Part shown: positions 54,478-64,000 of the stretch, piece by piece | Layout of the letters: each line of letters begins with the position of its first letter | How positions within the stretch are numbered: position 1 is the first letter of the stretch | Assembly: GCF_033568475.1 (NCBI RefSeq) | Contig: NC_133123.1 | Span: 24,166,622 to 24,230,621, forward strand | Length of the DNA stretch: 64,000 nucleotides | Direction of reading: 5' to 3' | Source of the DNA: Henckelia pumila | Lineage: Eukaryota; Streptophyta; Magnoliopsida; Lamiales; Gesneriaceae | Notes under the pieces: generated by a model | The model's database searches: none | The model's input: the letters and a program-made list of their open reading frames with translations, nothing else | What the model was told of the DNA's origin: nothing | Program-made: the position numbers and the translations under genes

Positions 54478-55903
54478 TGTAGTGACCCTACCCAGATCAC
54501 CTACTATTAGCCTTATTAAACATGCAATTAACTTAAGAAAAACGATGAATAGAAATAACAACGGAAACTAAACCAGGTTTACAAACCAAATCGGCGGAAT
54601 ACAACCGATGACTAAAAACCGAAGGTAATAAATATGTTATACAACCAAAACGAAGGTACTGTATCAAATTCTCAAAACAAAATAACTCACGTAGACCACT
54701 GCTCCAGCCTCAACCTTGTCTCGACCCATCGACATCGTCCAACCTGAGACCTGTTCCGTAGAATAGGGTGTCTAAGAACAAAACACTGGACATGAGCGAC
54801 TATGCTCAATACGATAAGCACGAGTATACAAACCTAGATTTATGCATGCAAATAACTGGGTACTGGTTATCATAAGTCCTGCTCAGTATAGACGCCAAAT
54901 GAGTATGTAGTACCATCCGAGGTCCACTCCGCTGATTACATCCACACACTCATCCAAATCACCGTAGCATCAATCCCTGTCAACACGACGTCTCCCGGTG
55001 TCAGACAATATAAGCAAGAAATATAAGGCTGAGCGACCCTACTACAAAGGCTATCTCGAAGGAGACTCGACTCAACATGAATATGCACATGCAACATAAT
55101 ATATCAAAGCAGTAAAACATGTATCATGACATATAAAATACAATATAAAACATGCATACTCGCTGGCTATCTCAGTTAGTACTTACGTACCTTACTGAGG
55201 CAGTCCTAGTAGCACAAGTCTAGGGTCCAAGCCTAAAAGCAGATATTTATGATATCACTATTATTGATCTAAAAGCCTTAACTAATCCAATAAATATTTC
55301 CTAATACTAGTAGGAATCTTGGACTATACATGTGTCTGTCGTCAGTCCGCTGATGTCGAAGCCCAAACTCTTGGGCACAACTCCGCTATGATTATGAAAA
55401 TGCCTCCCAAACGCCCGAGCCTTACCTAGATGGCTGAAAACGCCCAAGAAACACCAATATTGGAGAGGGAAGAGGTGAATTGGCAAGTGAAATGTGAGCC
55501 TCGCATGCCCTATTTATAGGCGACGTTCGGAAGCTACGATCCCTCGATTGGAAGTTCCGATCTCTGCATGCAAGCCACGTTTCTGAACTATCCTGATCAG
55601 AAGCTCCGATCCCATGAATGCATCTGCGTGTACAAACGCTGGTGACACGTCACTAGTGCTCATGGCCTAACTCTTTGGAAGCTCCGATCTCATGTTCGGA
55701 AGCTCCAAACTCACCCTATGTTTCCGATCTCTGCTGATATGGTTCGGTACTTCCGAACCCACTTCGGAAGGTCTGATATCTTCGGTGGTTCCGAAGTTCT
55801 GATTCCACATTTCTGATCCGATTAATCACTTGGCTAATTTAGATTGGTCTCCCTTAATTATGTTTAACCATTCAACTCGTAAAATGAGATACATGTTACT
55901 ACA
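54478..55903 (-). repeat. 5' LTR of the gypsy element (1426 bp)
   Basis: Plus-strand view: TGTAGTGACCCTACCCAG ... CATGTTACTACA. CCTATAAATA at 55511-55520 (minus) is the TATA box. The half near 55540-55820 has many TTCGGAAG/CTTCCGA blocks, as in the other gypsy LTRs of the window. Confidence 0.9.
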
Positions 55904-56402
55904 CTTTTACATCCCTGATCTATAGAATTTTGGAGCCTCAGGGCTTTATTCGAGACATTGGTTAAGGTTTGTCTGAGCTGCCTGAAGATTTGAAGATCAC
56001 AGCCTCTCTGCTCAAAGGGAAGAGGAAGCTTGATCTTCCCTGGTCAAAGACTATTGTTGTTGCTCCTGATGTTGAGCCCGATGTTGACAACACGGGTGAC
56101 AACACTAAAGATACAGAGCCTCCACCCTCTACTCTTGATTTCTGATCCCTCAACACTATTCACGCCCTCATGGATCATGCAGAAAATAAAATTACCCAAG
56201 CCTACGATTTCTTGAAGCTCATGTATGGGGCCCTGTTGACTGAGTGCCGTACGAGACTTGGCATTTCTGGCCAAAAAGGGGGAGAGACACAAACTAATGA
56301 GGCTGGTCCATCTAAGACAAAGGCTGATGAGGAAAAGAGGATGAAGATGAGGACAACGAAGAGGAAGATGATAAACAAGAGGGAACTGACAGTGATTAAT
56401 TT
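55904..56402 (+). pseudogene. Sirevirus env-like C-terminal fragment
   Basis: The plus strand encodes FTSLIYRILEPQGFIRDIG (stop) LSELPEDLKI, then LLKGKRKLDLPW, a motif-bearing segment VEPDVDNTGDNTKD and RLGISGQKGG, each matching the env-like frame at 32921-34366. Stops and shifts are present. The match starts exactly where the gypsy LTR ends, so the gypsy element inserted into this older Sirevirus copy. Confidence 0.85.
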
Positions 56403-56460
56403 TAGATTGATCGTTTCACCTCTTATATTTTTTTGTTCTTCGTCTCACTTTTTTTTGATG

Positions 56461-56496
<36 letters not shown>

Positions 56497-58634
56497 TATG
56501 CTCCAATCTCTTTATGCTAATTGCTCTAATTTTTTCTCTTATCTTGCTTATATTATGTTGTAGTTTCAAGAAGTTTACTTATAATTAGTTAATAAGCTTA
56601 TTATTATCATTAGAAATTTTTCGCCCATTGGTATTTTAGAAATTTTTTGTAGTGTAAGAGGCTTAAACATTCTAAAAAATTTAATTAACCATGATTTTGA
56701 AGATGTTATCGTGTTATCGACTCCGAGCTCGAAGGATAACAAAATAATATGTTATATTGAAAGAAAATTTTGTCCACTATGTAATTATTTTTTTCACGAT
56801 TGCATCCCTGTGGTACAATCTATTAATTGATATTTGACGTTAGAAGACTTTTCCCGAGTGTCTCATTGATAACATGGTACATAGGCATGCACATGGACTG
56901 TCGTTATTACATAATATAGTATTAGATGTCTGACACATTTAATTAACGCGTCTAAGCTCAAAATTGTTCGGCATTAGTCTTTGTTATGATCACTTAATCG
57001 ATATAATAATAATACAATTAAAATAATCAAGTTAATTTTTCTAAAAAAAAAAATTCTATGTAGATATAGTAATTTCAAATTTTAGCTCAAAATTTGAAAA
57101 ATCATTTTGTTAGATATAAAGTTATCTTATATTTTGGTGATCACAATAAAAAAAGATGTGGTTGTCATGTTATTCATTAAATAGTTGCAGCTAAGATGTC
57201 CTTTTGGATGTATTTAATTTGGCCGGTGGACCAACTGGCTAGTGAGTACTAGCTGGAGTTCGTGGCTATTGATGGAAGACTATGCTCGACGAAATTATTC
57301 TTTTATCAGTTGCTATCAAAGCAAGCTATGGTTATACTACTACATTCACATTTCATCATATCGTTTTATCATAAAATTATTTTTGACTACATTGTGATAA
57401 TTGTATTGAGACCATACCAGAAGTTAATTTCAACGGTTAAAGAGTTTGACTAGCAGAAGTGAGTTTGTATAAGTTGGTGTATTAGCCAGCCAAAGTCTTA
57501 CTGTGGAATCATTCCAAATTTCCAATCATGAAAGAATAGGAGATATAGAAGATTGTCTTCGAACTTCCAAAAAAATTCTCGTCTTATTTATTTCTTGATA
57601 ACTTCATTTATTGATTAAGTGGTTATTGTCTTGTGTCTAGATCTTGTTGTCTAAGCCAGTTAGTTGTATATGTATCATTATGGTTCACTGAGTTCAGCAT
57701 GCTCATTCCGCACTTGGAACTTGTCTTTCTCAGTTGTGTAATATCTTTTTTTATATCACCTCTATTTGATAAAGCATCACTAAGCATGGTCATTCAGGTA
57801 CTGCCTCGTTAAAACATCAATAGTAAAATCAAGTTGGAAAAACCTAAATGAATGAGTTAGAATTTTTTGAGAAATACTTTCCTTGATATCAATCTCTAAG
57901 CATTATCATTTAACAAACTATGATGTATACCATGTTCCTATTTGTTGAAGTTTGTGTTAAAAAAAAACTTTTAAAAATATATGCTTTGTTCTATCATATT
58001 TAATATACATATAACTTTTTTTTTCAGTTATATATATGTATGTACAGTACTGCAAGTAATATTATTATCTTTGAATTGGTCTGTCGGACTATCAATAGTA
58101 TTGTCATGGTTATATTAATCCCCATCGCGGAATAGTGCACCCAGACGCCTTCATGGCCGTTGTTTTTCGACTAGCATTATTGAATAAGAAATCAAAACAT
58201 GATAAGACTCTACCTTACAATCTAACTATACAAACAAATATTACTGAATAGAAAACACAATCCCACTTCAAAATAGCATTTGTTATGGAGCAAAAAATAA
58301 AAGGGTTCGTTTCAAGACCAACAAAATCTATTTAATCTTTAGCTTTTCAAATTTAAAAGGTCAATTGGCCCATATTGATTTTACCTATCATGTTTTTAGT
58401 TTCTTTTCTATATTTTAGCTTTTTGCTACTGGGGCCTTATTTAATATATAATTCTTGAGTGTCATATACTTTCTTGATCAAGTGAATACAACTCTTTTAT
58501 TCATGCATTAATTTTTTTAATCGAAATTCATTTTTGAGTATCTATTTCAACTGTATTTTTTTGGATCGATCGAAATATATATTATCTGAATATTTTGATT
58601 TATTATTTAAAATGCATAATAATTTTAGGACTAT
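56403..58634. other. Gene-free AT-rich DNA
   Basis: Contains a (TA)n run at 56465-56493, probably still part of the decayed Sirevirus at its start. No gene, RNA or clear repeat is supported in the remaining 2 kb. Confidence 0.4.
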
Positions 58635-58697
58635 TTGTTCCCTAGAATAATTATATTGTTGACGATATACAAAAAAATCTAAAGGAACACATCCAAT

Positions 58698-58734
<37 letters not shown>

Positions 58735-59068
58735 TCTATAAACACTGACGGCGCTTTTTCGGGACGTACGGTGTGATTTAACTGATTAGCATGTGTTGGA
58801 GATTATTCCTCAACCTAAAGTTTATTCACTGTACACTGAAAAGTAGTGGCCGCATAAACATTATAAAAAAAGGAGAGATTTAATTATAACTTCACTATAA
58901 GCGATATAATTAGATTGTATAAATAACTTGACAATAAGCAATACAATTTATTTTCCTTGTGAAGGAAACTAAAACAAAAACCCAATTATTGAAAACCCAT
59001 TAATTATTTTGCTACATCTTACATTACATATATGGTAGCTACAATTGTTGATGTAGTACTCTTGAAAA
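58635..59068. other. DIR5 downstream region
   Basis: Diverged copy of the DIR4 downstream flank (AAAGGAACACATCCAATCAA near 58680, ATTTTCCTTGTGAAGGAA near 58950), with a (TA)n run at 58700-58729. Confidence 0.55.
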
Positions 59069-59650
59069 TTAATAAGTAACATAGAAAGTATATTTGAAAA
59101 TAGCATAACCAGTAGCATTGAAATTCATGTAAATGGTGAGCACAACCGTACCTCGCGCCAACCGAAAAACTCCGGTACCTCCGACAATACATAATTCTCG
59201 AGCATTATTCAGTAAATGATTGGTTCCCATGACAGATATGGTACTACCATTATACGAACCTCCTCCTGTGAAGAGAAAGTTGACACTTATGTACAATGCG
59301 CTCACATTCAGGTCAGCGAAACCAACCAACCCTTGCAAACGGCCAACTTCTCGGGAATTCGGATCAGGTCCCGCAGTCAACAAGTCATCTACCATCAATA
59401 GTCGTCCGAATGATGTGGGTGAAGTTGAAGTGATGCTAGCCCTAGCTATTTCATAAACTGTTTGTCCAGGGCCGCCTAAAAATTCATGAACATACACCTC
59501 AATGACGGTATTTTTCTGGTTCTTTAGGTTCCGAAACCATGTGTCTACCGGCTGAGGTCCTTGGCTTAGTACCACAATTGCATGAATAAATGAGTAGAGG
59601 ATTATAAACATTTTACTTACCTTAGAGTAATTTGTCATGACTCCCTGCAT
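59069..59650 (-). CDS. Dirigent protein (DIR5)
   Basis: Intronless frame of 193 residues. Signal peptide about 1-30 (MFIILYSFIHAIVVLS). Domain motifs: PQPVDTWFRNLKN, VIEVYVHEFLGG (with the YVHE in place of Y.QD), TSPTSFGRLLMVDDLLTAG, VGRLQGLVGF, YNGSTISVMGTN, LCIVGGTGVFRLARG. Sequons at NVS, NGS and NAT. Close relative of DIR4 and of the two dirigent relics. Secreted; chemistry unknown. An internal ATG after six codons (MTNYSK) is an alternative start. Confidence 0.92.
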   Translation of the reverse strand: MQGVMTNYSKVSKMFIILYSFIHAIVVLSQGPQPVDTWFRNLKNQKNTVIEVYVHEFLGGPGQTVYEIARASITSTSPTSFGRLLMVDDLLTAGPDPNSREVGRLQGLVGFADLNVSALYISVNFLFTGGGSYNGSTISVMGTNHLLNNARELCIVGGTGVFRLARGTVVLTIYMNFNATGYAIFKYTFYVTY

Positions 59651-60254
59651 GTTTGGTTATCTTTTGGAGCTAGGATAATTAATATCTATGATTTTGTATA
59701 TATATATATATATATGTAGAACAAGTGCATGTATATATATTAGTGATGATGTAATTAAATGTTTTGCAGCATTTTCTTAAAACTTTACTGTTGGAGAAAT
59801 GAAATCCAAGGCAAAATAGGTACGTAGTTGGATTATCATAAATGTTTATGGAACGTAGGGGCCGGGAGGTGCAATTCGTCGACTTTAGGAAACGATTTTA
59901 TAAATATATATATGTTGATGTGTTCAAAAATTTCACATCAAATAAATTACCTTGAACCGAATCAACGGATCAATTTCTTCAATAAATCGGGCCAAATGAT
60001 CCCAAAATATTTCTGTGTATCAAAGAAAACATGTGTGATGACTTCGCCCGAAGGCGAAGCCACTCTCATGCTCAAGTCAATAGCAGATTCAGATTCAATA
60101 TAAAAGATATTGAAATTGCAAGGGATAGAAATCATGTAAAAGAAAAAAAAAAAAGACATAAATAATATGTGTATAAGGTGTATATAAAACGTATGGGAGA
60201 CGTATGGAAGAATGTAAAAAAAAATGTAAGGCGTGTACAAAGGCCAAGTTAGGA
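59651..60254. other. DIR5 upstream region
   Basis: (TA)n at 59697-59715 overlaps the likely TATA position. 59845-59910 weakly matches the DIR4 upstream segment. A short frame here is not supported as a gene. Confidence 0.45.
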
Positions 60255-60425
60255 TTTCTGGTCTATCCAAGTTAAAACTTTAAGCTCCCGAATCATTTAA
60301 TATTTTGAATTGAGCTACCCGGGCTAATACCAAATTAATCCAAAATTTTTCCAAATTTATATATACAAAAATTTGAAAAAAATTTGGGCCACCCGGGGGC
60401 TCCATAAGTGTGGCTCCGTCCTTGG
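60255..60425. repeat. Repeat shared with 28215-28375
   Basis: Both copies contain AATTTAAT/ATTTAAT, GAGCTACCCG(G/A)GCTAAT and AAATTAATCCAAAATT and end or start in a GGCTCCG/CGGAGCC motif seen at hAT-family ends in plants. Confidence 0.6.
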
Positions 60426-60926
60426 GCGTGTAGAAAAACACATGTAAAAGCATAGGTAAGACTTATCTTAATAAGGGTTAGAGATCCCTATTTATAGGAA
60501 GAGAGTCTCAGTTCATGTAGAATATTAATTATAAGTCAACTAGAAGTATGTAATATTATTCATGCAATACTCTGATATATCTCTAAAATATAAATAAATA
60601 CATGATAAGATTTTTATCCTATCATCATATGTATTTTTCATAATATTATCGAATATTTTTAATAGAATTATGTCGATAATTAGATACATTTTTAAAAATA
60701 CTTAATATAATTTAGTTGAAAAATTATCTAATAACTTGCCAAGAAATAAATTTAACAAAGTGAAACTAAATAATATATTTTTTTATAATATGGGTTAGAT
60801 TATTTCTTGATATTGGTTTTATGGTTATACAATCTATTCATTGATTTTTAACATATGGCTGGAGTACGTTATAAGACCTTTCCCGAATGTCTCATCGGTA
60901 ACACGGTATTTATACATAGCATACTT
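60426..60926. other. Gene-free AT-rich DNA
   Basis: No recognised gene or repeat. Confidence 0.35.
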
Positions 60927-61316
60927 GGGGTCCGTTTGAAGTTGGTGATAAGATAAATAAAATAGAGATAAATAATATATTGTCATTAAAAAAATAAATA
61001 AAAAAGGGTAGTTAATATAATATTTGATTTGATTGATAGATTATAGTTTGTTTGATTTGATTGATTATATATTATATAAAAATAGTAAATTACTATTTTA
61101 TTCTTTTAATATTAATAAAAATATGAATAATATTATTTATAAAGGATAATATAGTAATTTAAATTCAATGATTTGATTGATGTAAGATAAATAATTTATG
61201 ATTTGATTGATGTGAAATAAATAATTGAAAGATGGATAAATAATATGACAAAAAAAACGTGAAATAGATAAGATAATTTATAGGTAAATTAATAATATAT
61301 AACTTCAAACACACCC
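60927..61316. mobile_element. Tourist-like MITE
   Basis: Ends GGGGTCCGTTTGAAGTT and AACTTCAAACACACCC are related inverted repeats enclosing a very AT-rich core of ~390 bp. The target copy is not clear (TTA on the right only). Confidence 0.6.
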
Positions 61317-61549
61317 TTAGTGTGTGTAAATTAAAATCGTCCAGTTACTCTCATTATGTAATTCATGATCATCCAATAAAGTAATTAATAGTCAAAACAA
61401 CGAAAAACGATTTAAAATGTATTTTGGTCCTAAAATGAATTTTGGGTTGTGATAAGTGTAATTTATGCATTTAATTTGCATATGATTTGACAAGGCTTTT
61501 GTAATGTATCAAGTAGTATTATGCGTATTTGTTGTTGTTTTTGTTGCTT

Positions 61550-62714
61550 CACTACACCAAAACATGGTATCAACAACATCTGAAAGACAACGGTTATTTT
61601 GAAAAACCGTTGTCTTTTGGTATTTAACAATGGTTTTTAGTAAAACCGTTGTTGTTGGCCCTTTTTAAATGAACAAAAACAACGGTTTTTTTACAAACCG
61701 TTGTCTTATATGTGTCAAAGACAACGGTTTTTATTAATCGTTGTTTATGAGCGGGTTTTTGGAGTTCTACGACAACGGTTTTTAAAACCGTTGTGTATGC
61801 GCGTGTTTTTTAAGCTCTACGACAACAATTATTTTTAACCGATGTCTTTTTCTATTCTTCTATGTAGTTTAAGACAACAGTTCTCTTATTCCGTTGTCTT
61901 GCTTTCCTCTTTTTATTTTTTTTAGACACACATATATACATATACAAATATAATTACAAAGCCCTAGCCCAACCAATAATCTATCGCCCCTTTCACCGAA
62001 CTAGCTTCTTCATTCGATTCTCCTTCGCCTCTTTTCTCTCCTCTCCTCTCTGCTCCTCATACTCACCCAACCAATAATCTTCCGCCTCGCCTCAAGAAGA
62101 AGCTGCCTCTTTATATGTCAGCGTTGCCAAATCGTGGTAATATTTATAGTGTAGTTTGATTTTCATTTACAGTGTAGCAAGTGAAAACTAAAATTCGCAT
62201 TTATTATATGTTTGTGCCATTTCTTGAAAAAATTTTATTTGCTGTTGCAATCTCGTTTTGAATTGTTGCAGGGAATAATGATGGATGTTAATCTAGCAGG
62301 AGTGTTACAAGTTAATTTATATAGATTAGTTCATAAGTCGATCTATATATTTTCTAGTGTAGATTGATTTAGAATTAGAATACTGATTTGTAATATTGAA
62401 AAATTTTATATTAAATTTTATTTTAGAAATTTTAAATTTTTTTATTTATAATATTGAAAATTTGTATATAAAAATTATTTTTTTGGTTTTTATTTGAGCA
62501 ACGACAACGGATAAAATCCGTTGTCTTTGTCATTTTAAAACTGTTGTACTTTTAGGTGTTGTCAAAAGTATACCCAACGACAACGGATAAAATCCATTGT
62601 CTTTCTCCGTTGTCATTGGGTATACTTTTTGACAACACCCAAAAGTACAACGGTTTTGAGACACATACGACAACGGATTTTATCCGTTGTCATTTTGCCG
62701 TTTTTGTTATTGTG
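61550..62714. mobile_element. Non-autonomous CACTA (En/Spm) element
   Basis: Left end CACTACACCAAAACATGG is a canonical CACTA terminus; the right end (TTTTTGTTATTGTG) is a mutated partner. Both sides carry many subterminal copies of AAGACAACGG and CCGTTGTCTT, often paired as short hairpins. No transposase is encoded; the interior (61960-62110) has a CT-rich 5'UTR-like segment. Confidence 0.75.
62538..62662. repeat. Long hairpin in the right CACTA subterminal region
   Basis: AAACTGTTGTACTTTTAGGT and GTTGTCAAAAGTATACCCAA on the left pair with TTGGGTATACTTTTTGACAA and ACCCAAAAGTACAACGGTTT on the right, with ACAACGG repeats in the loop. The arms are about 40 bp with a few mismatches. Confidence 0.85.
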
Positions 62715-63695
62715 GTTGTAGGAGACGAAGCAAGTTTGAGCTTTTAGGTCGCATATGGAGTGCAAAAGAATATGAAAATGGTGGTCGAATGCAAGAATGG
62801 AAGAAGAAAGAAAGTAAAGAAAAAGAACTTATTGCGCCTGCGCACTCGCGCAAAAAACACAATGCACCCGCGCCATATAAGAAAAAAGGAACCAGAAATC
62901 AGAAGAAAGCGTGTAGCTGCGCCATTTTCTTAGCGCCCCTGCGCTGTTTGAGAAACAAGATAGCGCCCCTGCGTTGGAAAGAAGTACAACACTCTAGCGC
63001 TGTTGAAGATGGGAGTCGAGCGCTTCAGCGCCATTAAATGGGTGCTCCAGTGTCGATGCAAGGAAGAGACAGTGCTCCAACGCATGTTTTCCGGTGCTCC
63101 AGCGCTGAACCTGCGCGAGAAACATAACAGAATTTCAAATTTTAAAAGTCTCGACTTGACGTGTTTTATTCGACGGGTTTCAAGGACATATAAAAAAGGA
63201 ATAATCAGACCATAGAAGAGGGAGAGAACACAACGAGAGAATGAGAGAACGAGAGAAAAGAAAGCTGCGCACAAGAGGAGAATTTGGACGCAAGGATCAA
63301 AAACGAAGATGAAGATGGCACAATCTGAGAACATAGACGCTACTTCGGCTTTGTTTCTCTTTACCTTGTCTTATTAAATTCTGAATATTGATTTCTAAAC
63401 TCCTTAACATGATTATAGTTTTTGTTTAGTTTGCATCAGGAACTAAGTTTTTAATTGTATAGGGATGAATATGATGTAGCTTAGTCTACAACTAATTTTT
63501 GATTTAATATTTGATTGAATTCTTCAGGTGTGATTGTGTTTTTTTAGATTTGATTGCATTCATTTACTTGATCATTAATTGAAGTTATGTTATATTTATT
63601 TGAGATCCGGAGAGAAAGGATTTAAATAGGACCCTTGAAAAATACATTATTGAATGTTTATAAAGTTCGGGAGGCGTATAACTTTAACAAAGTCT

Positions 63696-63784
63696 GAACA
63701 TACACCTCAATGACGGTATTTTTGGGCGCGAACTGGTTCTCTAGGTTCCGAAACCATGTTTCTACTGGATGAGGCCTTGGCTTA
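63696..63784 (-). pseudogene. Dirigent gene fragment
   Basis: The minus strand encodes an N-terminal dirigent piece (VETWFRNLENQFAPKNTVIE and VYVQ), matching the DIR5 region at 59480-59570 with three extra residues. It is cut on one side by the putative LTR and on the other by a CAGGGGCG hAT-like end at 63785. Confidence 0.85.
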
Positions 63785-64000
63785 CAGGGGCGAACCCATC
63801 ATAGGGCGAATTTGGGCCACGGCCCACCTAAAAATTTGAATTTTTTTAGTATATATGTTTATATATATATTAATTTTTCAAAACATAATATATGTAAATT
63901 TGGCCACTTTATCTAATCAATATTCTGTACTGGTAGGCTGCTTCTTAAAATTCAAACCTGAAATGAGACGTCCAAGTTCAAGTCTCTATCTCAACCTTTT
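63785..64000. mobile_element. hAT-like element end (runs off window)
   Basis: Starts CAGGGGCGAACCCATCATAG followed by GGGCCACGGCCCACCTAAAA, a wording common at plant hAT-element ends. The other end is outside the window. If an 8-bp copy exists it should be TTGGCTTA (63777-63784). Confidence 0.5.

Larger units (their letters stand above)
51062..55903 (-). mobile_element. Truncated Ty3/gypsy retrotransposon
   Basis: Minus-strand element with an intact 5' LTR (54478-55903), primer-binding site, gag, protease, RT and RNase H; it stops abruptly near 51062 in the integrase zinc-binding region. The integrase core, any chromodomain and the 3' LTR are gone. Reading frames have many stops and shifts. 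The gene order PR-RT-RH-IN and the motifs are of the Tekay/Del type. Confidence 0.85.
61450..63689 (+). mobile_element. Putative LTR interrupted by a CACTA element
   Basis: TGATAAGTGTAATTTATGCA at the start and ACTTTAACA at the end give TG...CA termini; the DNA on both sides of the CACTA insertion reads on (TTGTTGC | TTGTAGGAGACGAAG). The part 62840-63120 is rich in GCGCC/AGCGCT words and CATATAAAAAAGG near 63190 may be a TATA box. No target copy was found; strand and class are uncertain. Confidence 0.4.

Noticed and set aside
59828..60270. Frames of ~90-100 codons on opposite strands
   Set aside because: No domain, AT-rich, and overlap repeat DNA upstream of DIR5.
62687..63334. Frames of 70-134 codons on both strands
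   Set aside because: Located in the GCGC-rich putative LTR; no recognisable domain and no splice model.
1..64000. tRNA, rRNA or snoRNA genes
   Set aside because: No cloverleaf, A/B box pair or rRNA-like block was recognised by eye; a covariance-model scan would be needed to exclude small ones.

Overview
The window is nuclear DNA of a flowering plant. The protein-coding genes have introns with GT/AG borders, the background is very AT-rich, and most of the sequence is layered plant transposable elements. The host genes (a chloroplast pterin-dehydratase-like protein, a BOI-type RING ligase and a run of intronless dirigent genes) fit a eudicot. The species cannot be named from the sequence alone.

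Layout. 1-1555: 5' end of a copia-type retrotransposon on the minus strand (gag start, leader, 282-bp LTR). 1634-2790: three-exon RAF2-like gene (+). 3206-4170: three-exon BOI-related RING E3 ligase (-). 4940-5560: first dirigent gene, DIR1 (-). 6007-7379: foldback element with a 9-bp target-site duplication (TSD). 7652-14672: complete 7.0-kb Mutator-like element (99-bp terminal inverted repeats, perfect 9-bp TSD) carrying two convergent genes, a plant-mobile-domain gene and an uninterrupted MURA transposase, with GC-rich palindromes just inside both ends. 17699-20507: DIR2 and DIR3 (-). 21206-23597: gypsy-type solo LTR split by a hAT-like element. 25955-29095: a direct segmental duplication with MITEs. 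31768-40270: Sirevirus-type copia element (-) with a 5-bp TSD, broken gag-pol and an env-like frame. 40783-41367: DIR4 (-). 44957-48324: hAT MITEs and a copia solo LTR that contains a gypsy solo LTR. 48476-50465: a dirigent pseudogene split by a transposon, itself split by a Tourist MITE. 51062-55903: truncated gypsy element (-) inserted next to a second Sirevirus env-like fragment. 59069-59650: DIR5 (-). 61450-63689: putative LTR carrying a small CACTA element. 63696-63784: a last dirigent gene fragment.

How it fits together. The host backbone is a tandem dirigent array, all on the minus strand: five intact genes and two relics, in at least three sequence groups (DIR1/2; DIR3; DIR4/5 and the pseudogenes). 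Copies were made by segmental duplication with their flanks, then spread over 59 kb by repeated transposon insertions. Dirigent proteins are secreted and steer the stereochemistry of phenoxy-radical coupling (lignans and related compounds); the substrates of these copies cannot be read from sequence.

Most unusual signals: (1) a roughly 40-bp palindromic motif built from GTGTTG/CAACAC half-sites, repeated about 13 times across coding and non-coding parts of the Sirevirus and kept in a related fragment elsewhere; (2) the intact two-gene Mutator-like element with a perfect 75-bp-arm palindrome; (3) DIR1 and DIR2 encode identical mature proteins although their flanks have diverged, which suggests gene conversion.
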